Assembly (NCBI RefSeq): GCF_019047785.1
Contig: NZ_CP077290.1
Location: 186,001-250,000, forward strand
Direction of reading: 5' to 3'
Source: Enterobacter cancerogenus
GTDB lineage: Bacteria > Pseudomonadota > Gammaproteobacteria > Enterobacterales > Enterobacteriaceae
DNA: 64,000 bases
The notes beneath the pieces are model-generated. The model saw only the letters and a list, made by a program, of their open reading frames with translations, did no database searches and was not told the origin of the DNA. The translations under genes were made by a program, and so were the position numbers. This document shows, piece by piece, positions 28,149 through 36,966 of this stretch. The first letter of the stretch is position 1, and each line of letters starts with the position of its first letter.

Positions 28149-28565
28149 GTGAATAAAATATTCGCATTATTTTTGGTGTCTGGCATTTTTGCCATGTCAG
28201 GATGTGCCACCATTGTTGGGGATGATACACAACTGGTGCAGGTCAACAGTAATCCTGCGGGCGCGAATTTTGCTATTAAAGATGATGAAGGCAGAATAGT
28301 TGCGCAGGGAAAAACGCCGCAAGGTGTCACCTTGTCCAAATCGGACGGAAGTTACTTTGGTAAAAAGAATTATCAAATAACCTTCGAAAAAGATGGCGTG
28401 CAGCCTGTGACGCTGCCTTTGAAAGCCAATGCAAACGGCTGGTATATCGCCGGAAATATTGTTTTTGGCGGGCTGATTGGCTGGCTGGCGGTTGATCCAT
28501 TTAACGGCGGAATGTATACGCTAAAACCCAAAGAAGTGAACCCTACGCTTGCCGCAGTGAAGTGA
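28149..28565 (+). CDS. Putative lipoprotein with a PEGA-like domain
   Basis: The 138-residue product starts at GTG 28149 behind AGTAGG. The lipobox MSGC puts the lipid on Cys19. The middle (VQVNSNPAGANFAI, GKTPQGVTLSKS) looks like a PEGA-type beta domain. It is followed by a hydrophobic Gly-rich segment (NIVFGGLIGWLAVDPFNGGM), which I have seen in several enterobacterial lipoproteins of unknown role. It is the first gene of the insertion between patD and ortT. Confidence 0.75.
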   Translation: MNKIFALFLVSGIFAMSGCATIVGDDTQLVQVNSNPAGANFAIKDDEGRIVAQGKTPQGVTLSKSDGSYFGKKNYQITFEKDGVQPVTLPLKANANGWYIAGNIVFGGLIGWLAVDPFNGGMYTLKPKEVNPTLAAVK

Positions 28566-28747
28566 ATAAGCGTTAAAGCCAGTGCGGGCTGTGGATTATG
28601 CCTCTGTAATATATTGTGTAAATCAATATGAACTTATTACAAAGACTCAGCTTATTTTGAACATATAGCGTACTGAGCTGATGTTTAGCGCTGCTTTTTC
28701 TGTCGGCCTGACTTTGAATACTGCTACAACGACCACTTTGATAAGTT

Positions 28748-28779
28748 AGCCATCCCTCACAGGATGGCTGTATTTTTTT
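28748..28779 (+). terminator. Intrinsic terminator, + strand
   Basis: An AGCCATCC / GGATGGCT stem is followed by GTATTTTTTT. It lies 180 bases after the lipoprotein stop and touches the stop codon of the convergent YncE-like gene. The 180 bases before it hold no gene; they could be a long 3' UTR or an unannotated RNA. Confidence 0.7.
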
Positions 28780-29836
28780 AATTTAATGAAATACGAACCA
28801 CACTATCTGGGCCTTTCGTAGTGTTGTCGTCATTGAAGTCCTGCTTCACTGTTACGTATAACGTTTTACCGTCTGGTGTCACCAGGAGGCTGTTAGGATG
28901 GCTGGTGAACGTCCAGCTGTTTTTCACGGCATAGCTGCCAGCGTCAAGCTGCAGCACCTTCTTTGACTCGCGCTGGCTGATGTAAATTTCGTTGCGCGTA
29001 GCGTTGAACTTAATCCCCAGCGCATCGCCTTCAAGACGCTTGATAACTTTCCCGCTGCGCTCATCAAATACTAACGTGGTTTTGGCTTTTGAATCATCGG
29101 TCACGAACAGGCGGCCGGTAGCCGGATCTTCTGCCATGTTGAGAAACAAATACCCTTTTTTATCTCCCGGCGTCCAGCGCTGTTCGATTTTATACGTGCC
29201 CGGGTTAATCACCAGAATTTCACCGCCGCCATTGGCGGCATAAAGGCGATCTGTCAACGGCGAATAGATAATCCCCGTCACCCATTTTCCGGCATTCTCG
29301 ATTCGGGCTTTTAGCGTCATGGTGCTGGCATCAACCACGGAGATAAAACCAGGGTCGGCAACGCCGCCGATAAACAGTTGTCCCTTGTGGAAGAGGATCT
29401 CACGTGCGCCAACCGGGTCGCCATCCTTATCTTTGCCTTCAAACATCAGGCGCTGCAGCACCTTGCCGCTTTGCACGTCCACTTTCGATACACCGCCATC
29501 AAGGGTGTTGGTGGTGTAGTAGACCTTGCCATTATCGTCCGCCGCCATGCCGAAGTTTTTCAGGTCGGTGTGGGTTTCACTTTGCGTGGCAAGCGTTGCG
29601 GGATCCAGTTTATAGAGCACTCCACCGTTGACGTTTTTAAAGCCCTGCGCGCTCGCGACGTATAACGCGTTTGCCGTTGGAGAGTAAACCATCTCATACA
29701 AACCATCAGCGAGTTCGCGCTGCTTGAATGCAGCCGAATCAGGGGAAGTTGCTGACGCGGTTGCGCTCAGGGTTAACGCCGCGGTAAGGACGCTGACGCC
29801 CCATGTCTTTCCGTTTAGCCATTGCAATTTGTTCAT
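28778..29836 (-). CDS. YncE-like periplasmic beta-propeller protein
   Basis: The 352-residue precursor has a signal peptide (about residues 1-29, ending in ATASA). Repeated blades of the YncE/YVTN type follow, such as LYVASAQGFKNVNGG, LYAANGGGEILVINP and NSLLVTPDGKTLYVTVKQ. It is a paralogue of the true YncE at 57873-58934, which ends in the same NSLxLxxDGKTLYVTVKQ. It is divergent from a TonB-dependent receptor, just as yncE is divergent from yncD. I infer an iron- or siderophore-related periplasmic role. The start is ATG 29836. Confidence 0.85.
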   Translation of the reverse strand: MNKLQWLNGKTWGVSVLTAALTLSATASATSPDSAAFKQRELADGLYEMVYSPTANALYVASAQGFKNVNGGVLYKLDPATLATQSETHTDLKNFGMAADDNGKVYYTTNTLDGGVSKVDVQSGKVLQRLMFEGKDKDGDPVGAREILFHKGQLFIGGVADPGFISVVDASTMTLKARIENAGKWVTGIIYSPLTDRLYAANGGGEILVINPGTYKIEQRWTPGDKKGYLFLNMAEDPATGRLFVTDDSKAKTTLVFDERSGKVIKRLEGDALGIKFNATRNEIYISQRESKKVLQLDAGSYAVKNSWTFTSHPNSLLVTPDGKTLYVTVKQDFNDDNTTKGPDSVVRISLN

Positions 29837-29930
29837 TTTTTGTTCCTGTCAGACGAGAAAGGCGCTGATTTTTTATAAATATACATTTATTTACATTTCA
29901 CTTACAAAATAACCTGTGCATAATAAAGCA

Positions 29931-29949
29931 AATAATTATCATTTCCATT
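29931..29949. promoter_or_regulatory. Probable Fur box in the divergent receptor promoter
   Basis: AATAATTATCATTTCCATT matches the 19-bp Fur consensus at about 11 positions. It lies between the divergent YncE-like gene and the FhuE-like receptor, 49 bases before the receptor start chosen here. Confidence 0.55.
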
Positions 29950-29997
29950 CTTATTTAGATGGATGACTTGCAAAAACGACAACAACTGACAGGTAAC

Positions 29998-32169
29998 ATG
30001 ATGATGCTTAACGGCAGGGCAATTCGCGCGAAAGCGCCCGCAGGATTAATTCATACGCCATTCTCACTTTCACTGCTTGCGCTGGCGATGTCCGCCGTCA
30101 TGCACCCGGCACAGGCGGATGAGAATACACAAGAACAAGAAATGGTTGTCTACGGCGACGGGGGCGGGAGCGCCGATTCGCAGCAGGATTATGCGGTAAA
30201 AACCACGCGCTCAGGCACCAAAATGCTGCTGACGCCGCGCGACGTTCCCCAGTCAGTAAGCGTCGTGACGCGCCAGCGTATGCAGGATCAGGATCTGCAA
30301 ACCATTGACCAGGTATTAACCAATGCCACCGGCGTTTCGTCGCAGCAGGTTGATAGCGAGCGTTCCAGCTACTTTTCTCGCGGCTTTGAAATCACCAATT
30401 TCGCCTACGATGAGATCCCCACATCGATGGGCGACGCGTGGAACTTTGGCGATGCGCAGGAAGATACCGCCATTTATGATCGTATCGAGATTGTGCGCGG
30501 CGCGAACGGCCTGATGACCGGCGCTGGCGATCCGGGAGCAACGGTGAACATGGTGCGTAAACGTGCCGACAGTAAAACCTTCAGGGGCAACGTCAGCGCA
30601 AGCTACGGAAGCTGGAACAAACAGCGTTATGTGGGCGACATCTCCGCGCCGCTCAATTCCGACGGAAGCCTGCGCGGGCGCGTCGTGGCAGGTTATCAGG
30701 ATCAGGACAGCTGGCTTGACAGATATGGTAAGCGCAAGAAATTTCTCTATGGCGTAATTGAAGGCGATGTAACGGAACACACAACGGCCTCGCTGGGCTG
30801 GGATTATCAGCAAACAAATACCGCCAACCCGACCTGGGGCGGATTACCCAGCCTGTACAGTAACGGCAGACGCACCCATTACGATCGCAACGTGAATACC
30901 TCGGCGGACTGGACGGGATACAACGTTGAATCACGTAAAGTTTTTGCTAACCTCACTCACAGCTGGGATAACGGCTGGTCGATTCGTTTCAATGGAACCC
31001 ACGGCGAGCAAACGTTCAACGACACTCTGCTCTACGTGATGGGCAATCCGGACGCCACCACCGGTGAGGGCGCAACAGGCTGGGGGAGTAAGGATCGCGG
31101 CAAGCGTACCCTGGACTCCTTTGATACCTACGCCAGCGGACCTTTTGAACTACTCGGGCGTCAACATCAGCTGATGGCCGGAGCCAGCTATAGCCGGCAG
31201 CACAATGCCACCTTCAGCAAAGACGGGCCGATGGACAGCGATCGGATTGGCATCTTCAACAACAGCTGGGACGGCAGCGTGGCCGAGCCGGAGTGGGGCG
31301 ACTGGTATCAAAATGCGGATGATATCGTGCGGCAAAAATCGGTGTATACGGCGACACGCCTGTCGCTGGCGGATCCATTGTCGCTGATTGTTGGCGCACG
31401 TTATACCCAATACAGCTCAGACGGCAGCAGCGGCGATATACGTAAATACAACACCACGCCTTACGGCGGGCTGGTATATGACATCAACGACAGCCTTTCC
31501 GCTTACGCCAGCTATACCTCAATTTTTGCCCCGCAAACCAAACGCACGAAAGATGGCGCATGGCTTTCCCCCGTCACCGGCAAAAACTATGAAACGGGCC
31601 TGAAGGCCGACTGGATGGACGGTCGACTGACCACCAACGTTGCCGTATTCCGCATCGAACAAGAGAACGCAGGAGAGGCCATAAGCGGAGAATTCGTTAA
31701 TGGATCCAGCGAACAAGCTTATCGCGCAACCAAAGGCGCAGTGAGCAAAGGGGCGGAATTTGAAGTGAACGGTGCCGTTACCGACAACCTGCAGCTTACC
31801 TTCAGTGCGACCCGTTACGTTGCCCGTGATTCAGATGGTCGCTTTAACAGCTTCGCGCCGCAGACGCAGCTGAAGCTGTTCAGCCGCTACCGCGTCCCGG
31901 TGCTTCCGGAACTGACCGTAGGCGGCGGGATTAACTAGCAGAATCAGGTGTACAAAGATGTCACCGGTCCGGACGGCGAAACGCAGCGCCTCTACCAGGG
32001 CAGCTATCCGCTCGTCGATTTGTTCGCACAGTATCAGCTGACGAAACAGCTGGCGGTGCAGGCGAACGTCCGCAACCTGTTCGACCGTGAATACTACTCC
32101 TACCTCGATGACTCTGCCGTCTATGGCGAACCGCGTAGCGTCTCGGTAAGCATGAATTACACATTCTGA
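29998..32169 (+). pseudogene. FhuE-like TonB-dependent siderophore receptor with an in-frame amber stop
   Basis: The reading frame codes a complete outer-membrane receptor: a signal peptide, a plug with DVPQSVSVVTRQRM and YDRIEIVRGANGLMTG, a barrel, and the terminal Phe of MNYTF. It is similar throughout to E. coli FhuE (coprogen and rhodotorulate uptake). TAG at 31936-31938 replaces the Trp codon of the conserved LTVGGGINWQNQVY, cutting the last 76 residues including the final strands. The reading frame is otherwise intact to TGA 32167-32169. The start at 29998 follows ACAGGTAAC; an ATG at 29959 is also open. The truncated barrel is unlikely to assemble. Confidence 0.88.
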
Positions 32170-32520
32170 TGCAATCAGCATATTGTTATCCCGGCCATCA
32201 CCTGTTCCGAAATGCGCTTCGACTCTACCGCGCCTAAAGCTTCGCCGCGCCACCCTCAACGGGTTGATGCGTTTTGCGCCCACCTCGATGTCATCCTGCC
32301 CCTGGGATGGCGTCGCGGTGGATGCGCGCACTTATCTGGCGTTCATTACGCGGGCTGATCCTATTCATCGGATGCGGCCACTGCGTACTGGAAAACACCG
32401 TTCGCCACTGCAGGAACATTGTCTCTGACACCCTTGAATGGATTATCGACAAATATGCCGAAATCATCGTCACTATGTGTCAGCGCAACGTTTAAATTAC
32501 TGAATTATAGATGATATATA
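32170..32520. other. Intergenic region with no supported gene
   Basis: Several short overlapping frames occur on both strands, but none has a convincing ribosome site or recognisable product. GC content falls sharply towards 32480-32520, where the fdhF promoter region begins. Confidence 0.4.
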
Positions 32521-32522
32521 AT

Positions 32523-32538
32523 TGGCATATTTCATGCA
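32523..32538 (+). promoter_or_regulatory. Sigma-54 (RpoN) promoter of fdhF
   Basis: TGGCATATTTCATGCA contains GG (32524-32525) and GC (32536-32537) separated by exactly 10 bases, the -24/-12 arrangement. The fdhF start is 128 bases downstream. E. coli fdhF is known to use RpoN with activator FhlA. A short GGGGG / CCCC hairpin follows in the leader. Confidence 0.85.
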
Positions 32539-32665
32539 TGACTGTGAAAAGGGGGGAATATTGTCCCCTGAGTTGATGATGAAACCCGAGGTTACGCTGC
32601 CTTCAGGTAACGAAACCGCATAATTTTATCATGTCAAAAATTCACTTTTAACAGGTCTGTTACTG

Positions 32666-34816
32666 ATGAAAAAAGTTACTACCGTCTGCCCTTATTGCGG
32701 CGCAGGCTGCAAACTTAAGCTGATTGTTGAGAATAACAAAATTATCCGTGCCGAAGCGGCCGATGGCGTGACAAACCAGAATGAACTTTGCCTGAAAGGT
32801 TATTACGGCTGGGATTTTCTCAACGATACCAGGCTACTCACACCACGACTGACGCAGCCGATGATTCGTTATGAGAAGAACGGTAAACTTAAGCCCGTAA
32901 GCTGGGATGAAGCCATCAACTATACAGCTAATCGACTTAAATCCATCAAAGAGCAGTATGGCCCACGCGCAATTATGACCACGGGATCATCACGTGGAAC
33001 AGGTAATGAAACTAATTATGTAATGCAGAAGTTCGCACGAGCGGTCCTGAATACCAATAATATTGACTGCTGCGCACGTGTTTGCCACGGACCATCAGTT
33101 GCAGGTCTGCAGATGACACTGGGTAACGGTGCAATGAGTAATTCAATCGGCGATATTGAAAATTCAAAATGTCTGCTGGTGTTTGGCTATAACTGTGCCG
33201 ATTCACATCCAATAGTAGCGCGCCGTGTAATTAAAGCGAAACAAAACGGTGCCCGAATCATCGTTTGCGATCCGCGTCGCATCGAAACCGCTCGTATAGC
33301 CGATCAGCATCTGCAATTGAAAAACGGCTGTAATATGGCACTGGTAAATGCTTTTGGTTATGTGCTGCTTGAGGAACATCTTTACGATCAAGCATACGTT
33401 GAGAAATACACCGAAGGCCTGGATATTTACCGTGAAGGGGTTCAAGGCTATAAACCGGAGGACGTTGAACACCTCACCGGTGTTCCGGCCGAGTCAGTTC
33501 GTCAGGCAATGCGTACTTACGCTGCCGCACCGTCGGCTACCATCATGTGGGGGATGGGCGTGACGCAGTTTGGTCAGGCGGTTGATGTGGTTAAAGGGCT
33601 CGCAAGCCTTGCGTTGCTGACGGGGAATCTGGGGCGTGAAGGTGTAGGGGTTGGCCCGGTTCGGGGACAAAATAACGTACAGGGTGCGTGCGATATGGGC
33701 GTGCTGCCCAACCAGTTTCCGGGTTATCAGGATGTGGAAAATAAGCAGGTCCGGACTAAGTTTGCCAGAGCCTGGGGCATAAACGTCGATGACATGGACG
33801 ACAAAGCCGGCGTACGTATCACCGAAGTTCCGCATCAGGCTCTTGAAGGTAAGATTAAAGCCTACTACATCATGGGTGAAGACCCGTTACAGACCGAAGC
33901 TGATCTTGGTCTGGTACGTAAAGGTTTTGAAGCACTTGATTTTGTTGTAGTTCAGGACATTTTCATGACCAAGACAGCTGAAGTGGCAGATGTTATTTTA
34001 CCCGCCACTTCATGGGGTGAACATGGCGGCGTGTTTACCTGTGCCGACCGTGGTTTCCAGCGTTTCGAGAAAGCAATTGATACCCCTTACAATGTCAAAC
34101 GCGACTGGGAAATTATCAGCTTAATTGCCACAGCGATGGGATACCCGATGCATTACGACAATAACCAGCAAATCTGGGACGAAATGCGCGAACTTTGTCC
34201 TCTCTTCTTTGGTGTTACATACGAAAAAATGGGTGAAATGGGTCATGTGCAGTGGCCATGTCCAACACCCGAACATCCGGGTACACCCTATCTTTATAAA
34301 GACAACAGATTCGATACCCCAACGGGGAAGGGCCAGCTATTTGCCGCTCCTTGGCGTGCGCCAGCGGAACTCCCGGACGAAGAATACTCGCTGGTGCTTT
34401 GTACGGTCCGTGAAGTTGGCCACTACTCATGTCGTTCCATGACGGGTAACTGTGCGGCATTGCAAAGCCTTGCTGATGAACCTGGTTTTGTACAAATCCA
34501 TCCGGAAGATGCAAACGAGCGGGGTATCAAAGACAAGCAGCTGGTGTGGGTCAGCTCGCGCAGGGGAAAAGTGATAAGCCGTGCAGATGTGAGTGAGCGC
34601 ATTAATGCAGGGACGGTATATATGACTTACCAGTGGTGGATAGGTGCGTGCAATGAGCTGACGCAGGACAACCTTGACCCGATATCCAAAACGCCGGAAA
34701 CCAAATATTGCGCGGTCAACGTTAGTCAGATTACCGATCAGTCGTGGGCAGAAAACTATGCACGGACGACTTATAGCACGATGAAGGCGCGTTTACTGCA
34801 GGCGGTGGATGCCTGA
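32666..34816 (+). CDS. fdhF: Formate dehydrogenase H, cysteine variant
   Basis: The 716-residue molybdopterin enzyme matches E. coli FdhF (formate to CO2 in the formate hydrogenlyase complex) throughout. The 4Fe-4S ligands are C8, C11, C15 and C42. At position 140, where E. coli has selenocysteine, the codon is TGC at 33083-33085, giving ARVCHGPSVAG. His141 is kept. The enzyme is therefore a Cys form that needs no SelB/SECIS decoding. A sigma-54 promoter lies upstream. GC content appears lower than in the flanking core genes. No hydrogenase genes are beside it in this window. Confidence 0.93.
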   Translation: MKKVTTVCPYCGAGCKLKLIVENNKIIRAEAADGVTNQNELCLKGYYGWDFLNDTRLLTPRLTQPMIRYEKNGKLKPVSWDEAINYTANRLKSIKEQYGPRAIMTTGSSRGTGNETNYVMQKFARAVLNTNNIDCCARVCHGPSVAGLQMTLGNGAMSNSIGDIENSKCLLVFGYNCADSHPIVARRVIKAKQNGARIIVCDPRRIETARIADQHLQLKNGCNMALVNAFGYVLLEEHLYDQAYVEKYTEGLDIYREGVQGYKPEDVEHLTGVPAESVRQAMRTYAAAPSATIMWGMGVTQFGQAVDVVKGLASLALLTGNLGREGVGVGPVRGQNNVQGACDMGVLPNQFPGYQDVENKQVRTKFARAWGINVDDMDDKAGVRITEVPHQALEGKIKAYYIMGEDPLQTEADLGLVRKGFEALDFVVVQDIFMTKTAEVADVILPATSWGEHGGVFTCADRGFQRFEKAIDTPYNVKRDWEIISLIATAMGYPMHYDNNQQIWDEMRELCPLFFGVTYEKMGEMGHVQWPCPTPEHPGTPYLYKDNRFDTPTGKGQLFAAPWRAPAELPDEEYSLVLCTVREVGHYSCRSMTGNCAALQSLADEPGFVQIHPEDANERGIKDKQLVWVSSRRGKVISRADVSERINAGTVYMTYQWWIGACNELTQDNLDPISKTPETKYCAVNVSQITDQSWAENYARTTYSTMKARLLQAVDA

Positions 34817-35204
34817 CGGATCTGTTACACAACCCTGTACGTATTTTTATGCAGAGTATTTGTCGGTACGCGTATATGCCTTGAGTCAATGCATACTGGC
34901 AATACTCTGCTGAACGGAAATCAAATTGTTACCTGTCTAAATGTGATAATTGATCCAGATGGAGTTACCGGGCTGACGGTGATGTGAGGATGACCTAAAG
35001 CGGGCAGGCGCACGACTGTCCGTAGGGCGAGCAGATCGTTATTATAATTGCCCGGATCAATCACAGTCACATCCGTTATAGAATGAGGTAATCAATATTT
35101 TCACTCTCTAATCCGTATTGGCGTGAAATCTACTATTGACTGTCTGAGGGGGCAGAATAGTAGTCCGGAGATTACGCGATAATTGATATCGAAATGCGCT
35201 AATT

Positions 35205-35285
35205 AACGTGATCATGATCACGTTTAGGAGTGTTGTTAGTATGATTATGTCAGCATTAGCTGTTAAATAAGACTCATTAGCATTT
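35205..35285 (+). promoter_or_regulatory. Promoter region 1 of the microcin locus: CRP-like site and Fur-like box
   Basis: AACGTGATCATGATCACGTT (35205-35224) is a perfect 20-bp palindrome with the CRP pattern CGTGA-N6-TCACG. About 60 bp further, AAATAAGACTCATTAGCATT (from 35265) resembles a Fur box and covers a -10-like AAGACT. The same two elements with the same spacing occur in front of microcin 2 (41016-41090). Start of transcription near 35276 would place the CRP site at about -61.5, the class I position. Confidence 0.7.
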
Positions 35286-35450
35286 GCAAAGGTTGCGACA
35301 ATACAGGTAAATAAAAATGACGATGAACTATTTTTCATAAGGTGATCCTGTGCTGTTTAATGAGTACAACAAGCATGGTTTGTTGTTCTTTTACTTATTC
35401 AATCTGAATATTTCTTTGCTAGTGCTGTCCGTTAGAGACAAGGAGTGGTC

Positions 35451-35699
35451 ATGGTTTTTAGAAATAAGCAAAGGAACTGTGATATTGCAGATGCGATTAT
35501 TTCTGGTATTATTAATTTCGTCATTTTCTATTCTTTTATTTCTCTATATAACATATTTGTCAATAACGAACCTATAATATCAGTTTCGAGAGCACTGGTT
35601 TCGGTATTTGCCGTTGTATGCATCTTTTTTTTGAGTAATGGATATTATTCGGTGTTAAATAAAATAAGGAACTACAGAGATGAAAATACTTACAAATAG
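35451..35699 (+). CDS. Microcin immunity protein, Cvi-like
   Basis: The 82-residue inner-membrane protein starts at ATG 35451, five bases after AAGGAG. It has two membrane segments, about residues 14-37 and 43-62, and a basic tail (NGYYSVLNKIRNYRDENTYK). The tail resembles the end of the microcin V immunity protein Cvi (DNYYSISDKIKRRSYEN). Its last 20 bases overlap the start of the microcin gene, the same overlapping order as cvi-cvaC on ColV plasmids. It should protect the producer from microcin 1. The DNA is AT-rich. Confidence 0.85.
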   Translation: MVFRNKQRNCDIADAIISGIINFVIFYSFISLYNIFVNNEPIISVSRALVSVFAVVCIFFLSNGYYSVLNKIRNYRDENTYK

Positions 35700-35997
35700 T
35701 CAAATCAATACCGTGTCTGGAGCGGGAGGCGATATCGGCCGCGAAATTGCGCAGGGACTCGGCGCTGGTGCAGGTACGTATGTCGGCGGCACACCGGGGG
35801 CCATTGCTGGTGGAATAGCTGCGGGACAGGTGTATGACTGGGCTGCCGCCCATACACCCGATCCGGCGATGTCACCTTCTGGGCTGGGTGGAACAATCAG
35901 GCAGAAACCTGCGAATTTGCCCTCCGAAGCATGGAACGCCGCGGCAGGACGAGAGTGCATATGGAGTCCTAATAACCTCAATGATGTTTGTTACTGA
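35680..35997 (+). CDS. Microcin 1: class II microcin precursor, microcin V/L-like
   Basis: The 105-residue precursor has a 15-residue leader MKILTNSQINTVSGA of the double-glycine type, with predicted cleavage before GGDIGRE. This resembles the GA cleavage of microcin L. The mature part is Gly/Ala-rich and hydrophobic (GAGAGTYVGGTPGAIAGGIA), then YDWAAAHTPDPAMSPSGLGG. It ends with LPSEAWN, CIWSPNNLNDVC and Tyr. Cys93 and Cys104 have the same spacing as the disulfide of microcin V. The C-terminus is close to microcins V and L, which use the Cir receptor, so Cir uptake is the likely route (inference). Confidence 0.92.
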   Translation: MKILTNSQINTVSGAGGDIGREIAQGLGAGAGTYVGGTPGAIAGGIAAGQVYDWAAAHTPDPAMSPSGLGGTIRQKPANLPSEAWNAAAGRECIWSPNNLNDVCY

Positions 35998-36181
35998 TCC
36001 CTATGATGTCCGTATGATCTGTAACAGTGCCAAAAGGCCGGTTAAGCCGCATGAACAGTTCACAGGACCCCAATCCTCTCTGCTTCCTTAAGAAGCATGT
36101 GAGCAGAATCATCAGGGTTATCCTGATGTGTACAGTCAGTGCGGTTTATGAGCATAATTTACACTTTTACTGGTCCAAAAT

Positions 36182-36871
36182 ATGAATGTTGACGGATACA
36201 ACAGTGAAACTATTGAAAGGAGCAAATCTGTTACCGGTTGCTTTGCGATGTTCCTTCTTTTTATGGGTATCACGTTCTTACCCCTGTTTTATGACGGTAG
36301 TAAGGCGCTGTTAGACAAGGGATATCTCTATCCCTTGCTCTTTAGCCTGGAATTCATGATTATCTTTCCTCTTTATTACTTCTACTTTCGTAAAAGAGAA
36401 GGTTATGGTTGGGGGAGTATCCGGATCGGCATATTCTTCCCGCTCTTTTTGTGTGTCCTGTTTATTCAGTATGTTATACCTTCGCTTATTTTTATAAAAC
36501 AGGCTGAAAGCTGGTCTGTGTCCCAATTGGCACTGAAAGGTCACGTATTCTGGATGAATGCTGTAATGATGATCCTGATTGTGCCGGTTTATGAAGAAAT
36601 GATTTTCCGTGGTTGTCTTTTAAGCGTGTTCAGATACTGGTTCGGAAATAATATTTACGCTGCCGGAATTGTGGTCTCTCTTATATTTTCTGCGTGTCAT
36701 CTGCAGTACCTGGACTGGAGATCGTTTGTGATGCTGTTTCTGGTCTCTGGTGTATTTGTCGTAGGACGAGTCAAATCCGGTGGAATACTGATGCCCGTTT
36801 TTCTTCATATGTTGATGAACATGACCGTGATCGGTATGCCCTTTGTCACCGCTTATCTGGGGACCGTCTGA
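36182..36871 (+). CDS. CPBP (CAAX-like) intramembrane protease
   Basis: The 229-residue protein has about seven membrane helices. It carries the three CPBP/Abi motifs: EE138-139 with Arg143 (YEEMIFRG), His173 (FSACH), and His209/Asn213 (FLHMLMN). These residues form the metal-dependent protease site of Rce1-type enzymes. In Gram-positive bacteriocin loci, such proteins give self-immunity or process peptides. It stands between microcin 1 and the export genes on the same strand, so a role in immunity or maturation is the natural guess. I know of no equivalent in the ColV locus. The start at 36182 has a weak ribosome site. Confidence 0.85.
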   Translation: MNVDGYNSETIERSKSVTGCFAMFLLFMGITFLPLFYDGSKALLDKGYLYPLLFSLEFMIIFPLYYFYFRKREGYGWGSIRIGIFFPLFLCVLFIQYVIPSLIFIKQAESWSVSQLALKGHVFWMNAVMMILIVPVYEEMIFRGCLLSVFRYWFGNNIYAAGIVVSLIFSACHLQYLDWRSFVMLFLVSGVFVVGRVKSGGILMPVFLHMLMNMTVIGMPFVTAYLGTV

Positions 36872-36966
36872 TAGCGTGAGCAGTTATGGGCGTTTTCGGC
36901 TATGACGCTTTATGTTTGCCGGCGTATGCACCACTTTTTATCTCAATTTTGATCCGGGAAGGAGAT

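Noticed and set aside
32183..32428. 81-residue ORF after the FhuE-like receptor
   Set aside because: It has no ribosome site and overlaps other equally open frames; no family is recognisable.
35108..35338. 76-residue minus-strand membrane-like ORF before the microcin genes, considered as an immunity gene
   Set aside because: It covers the CRP palindrome and Fur box of promoter region 1, which is alignable with promoter region 2; the reading frame is better explained as AT-rich promoter DNA.
35350..35577. 75-residue + strand hydrophobic ORF with a GTG start
   Set aside because: It overlaps the immunity gene in another frame; the immunity frame has the better ribosome site and similarity to Cvi.
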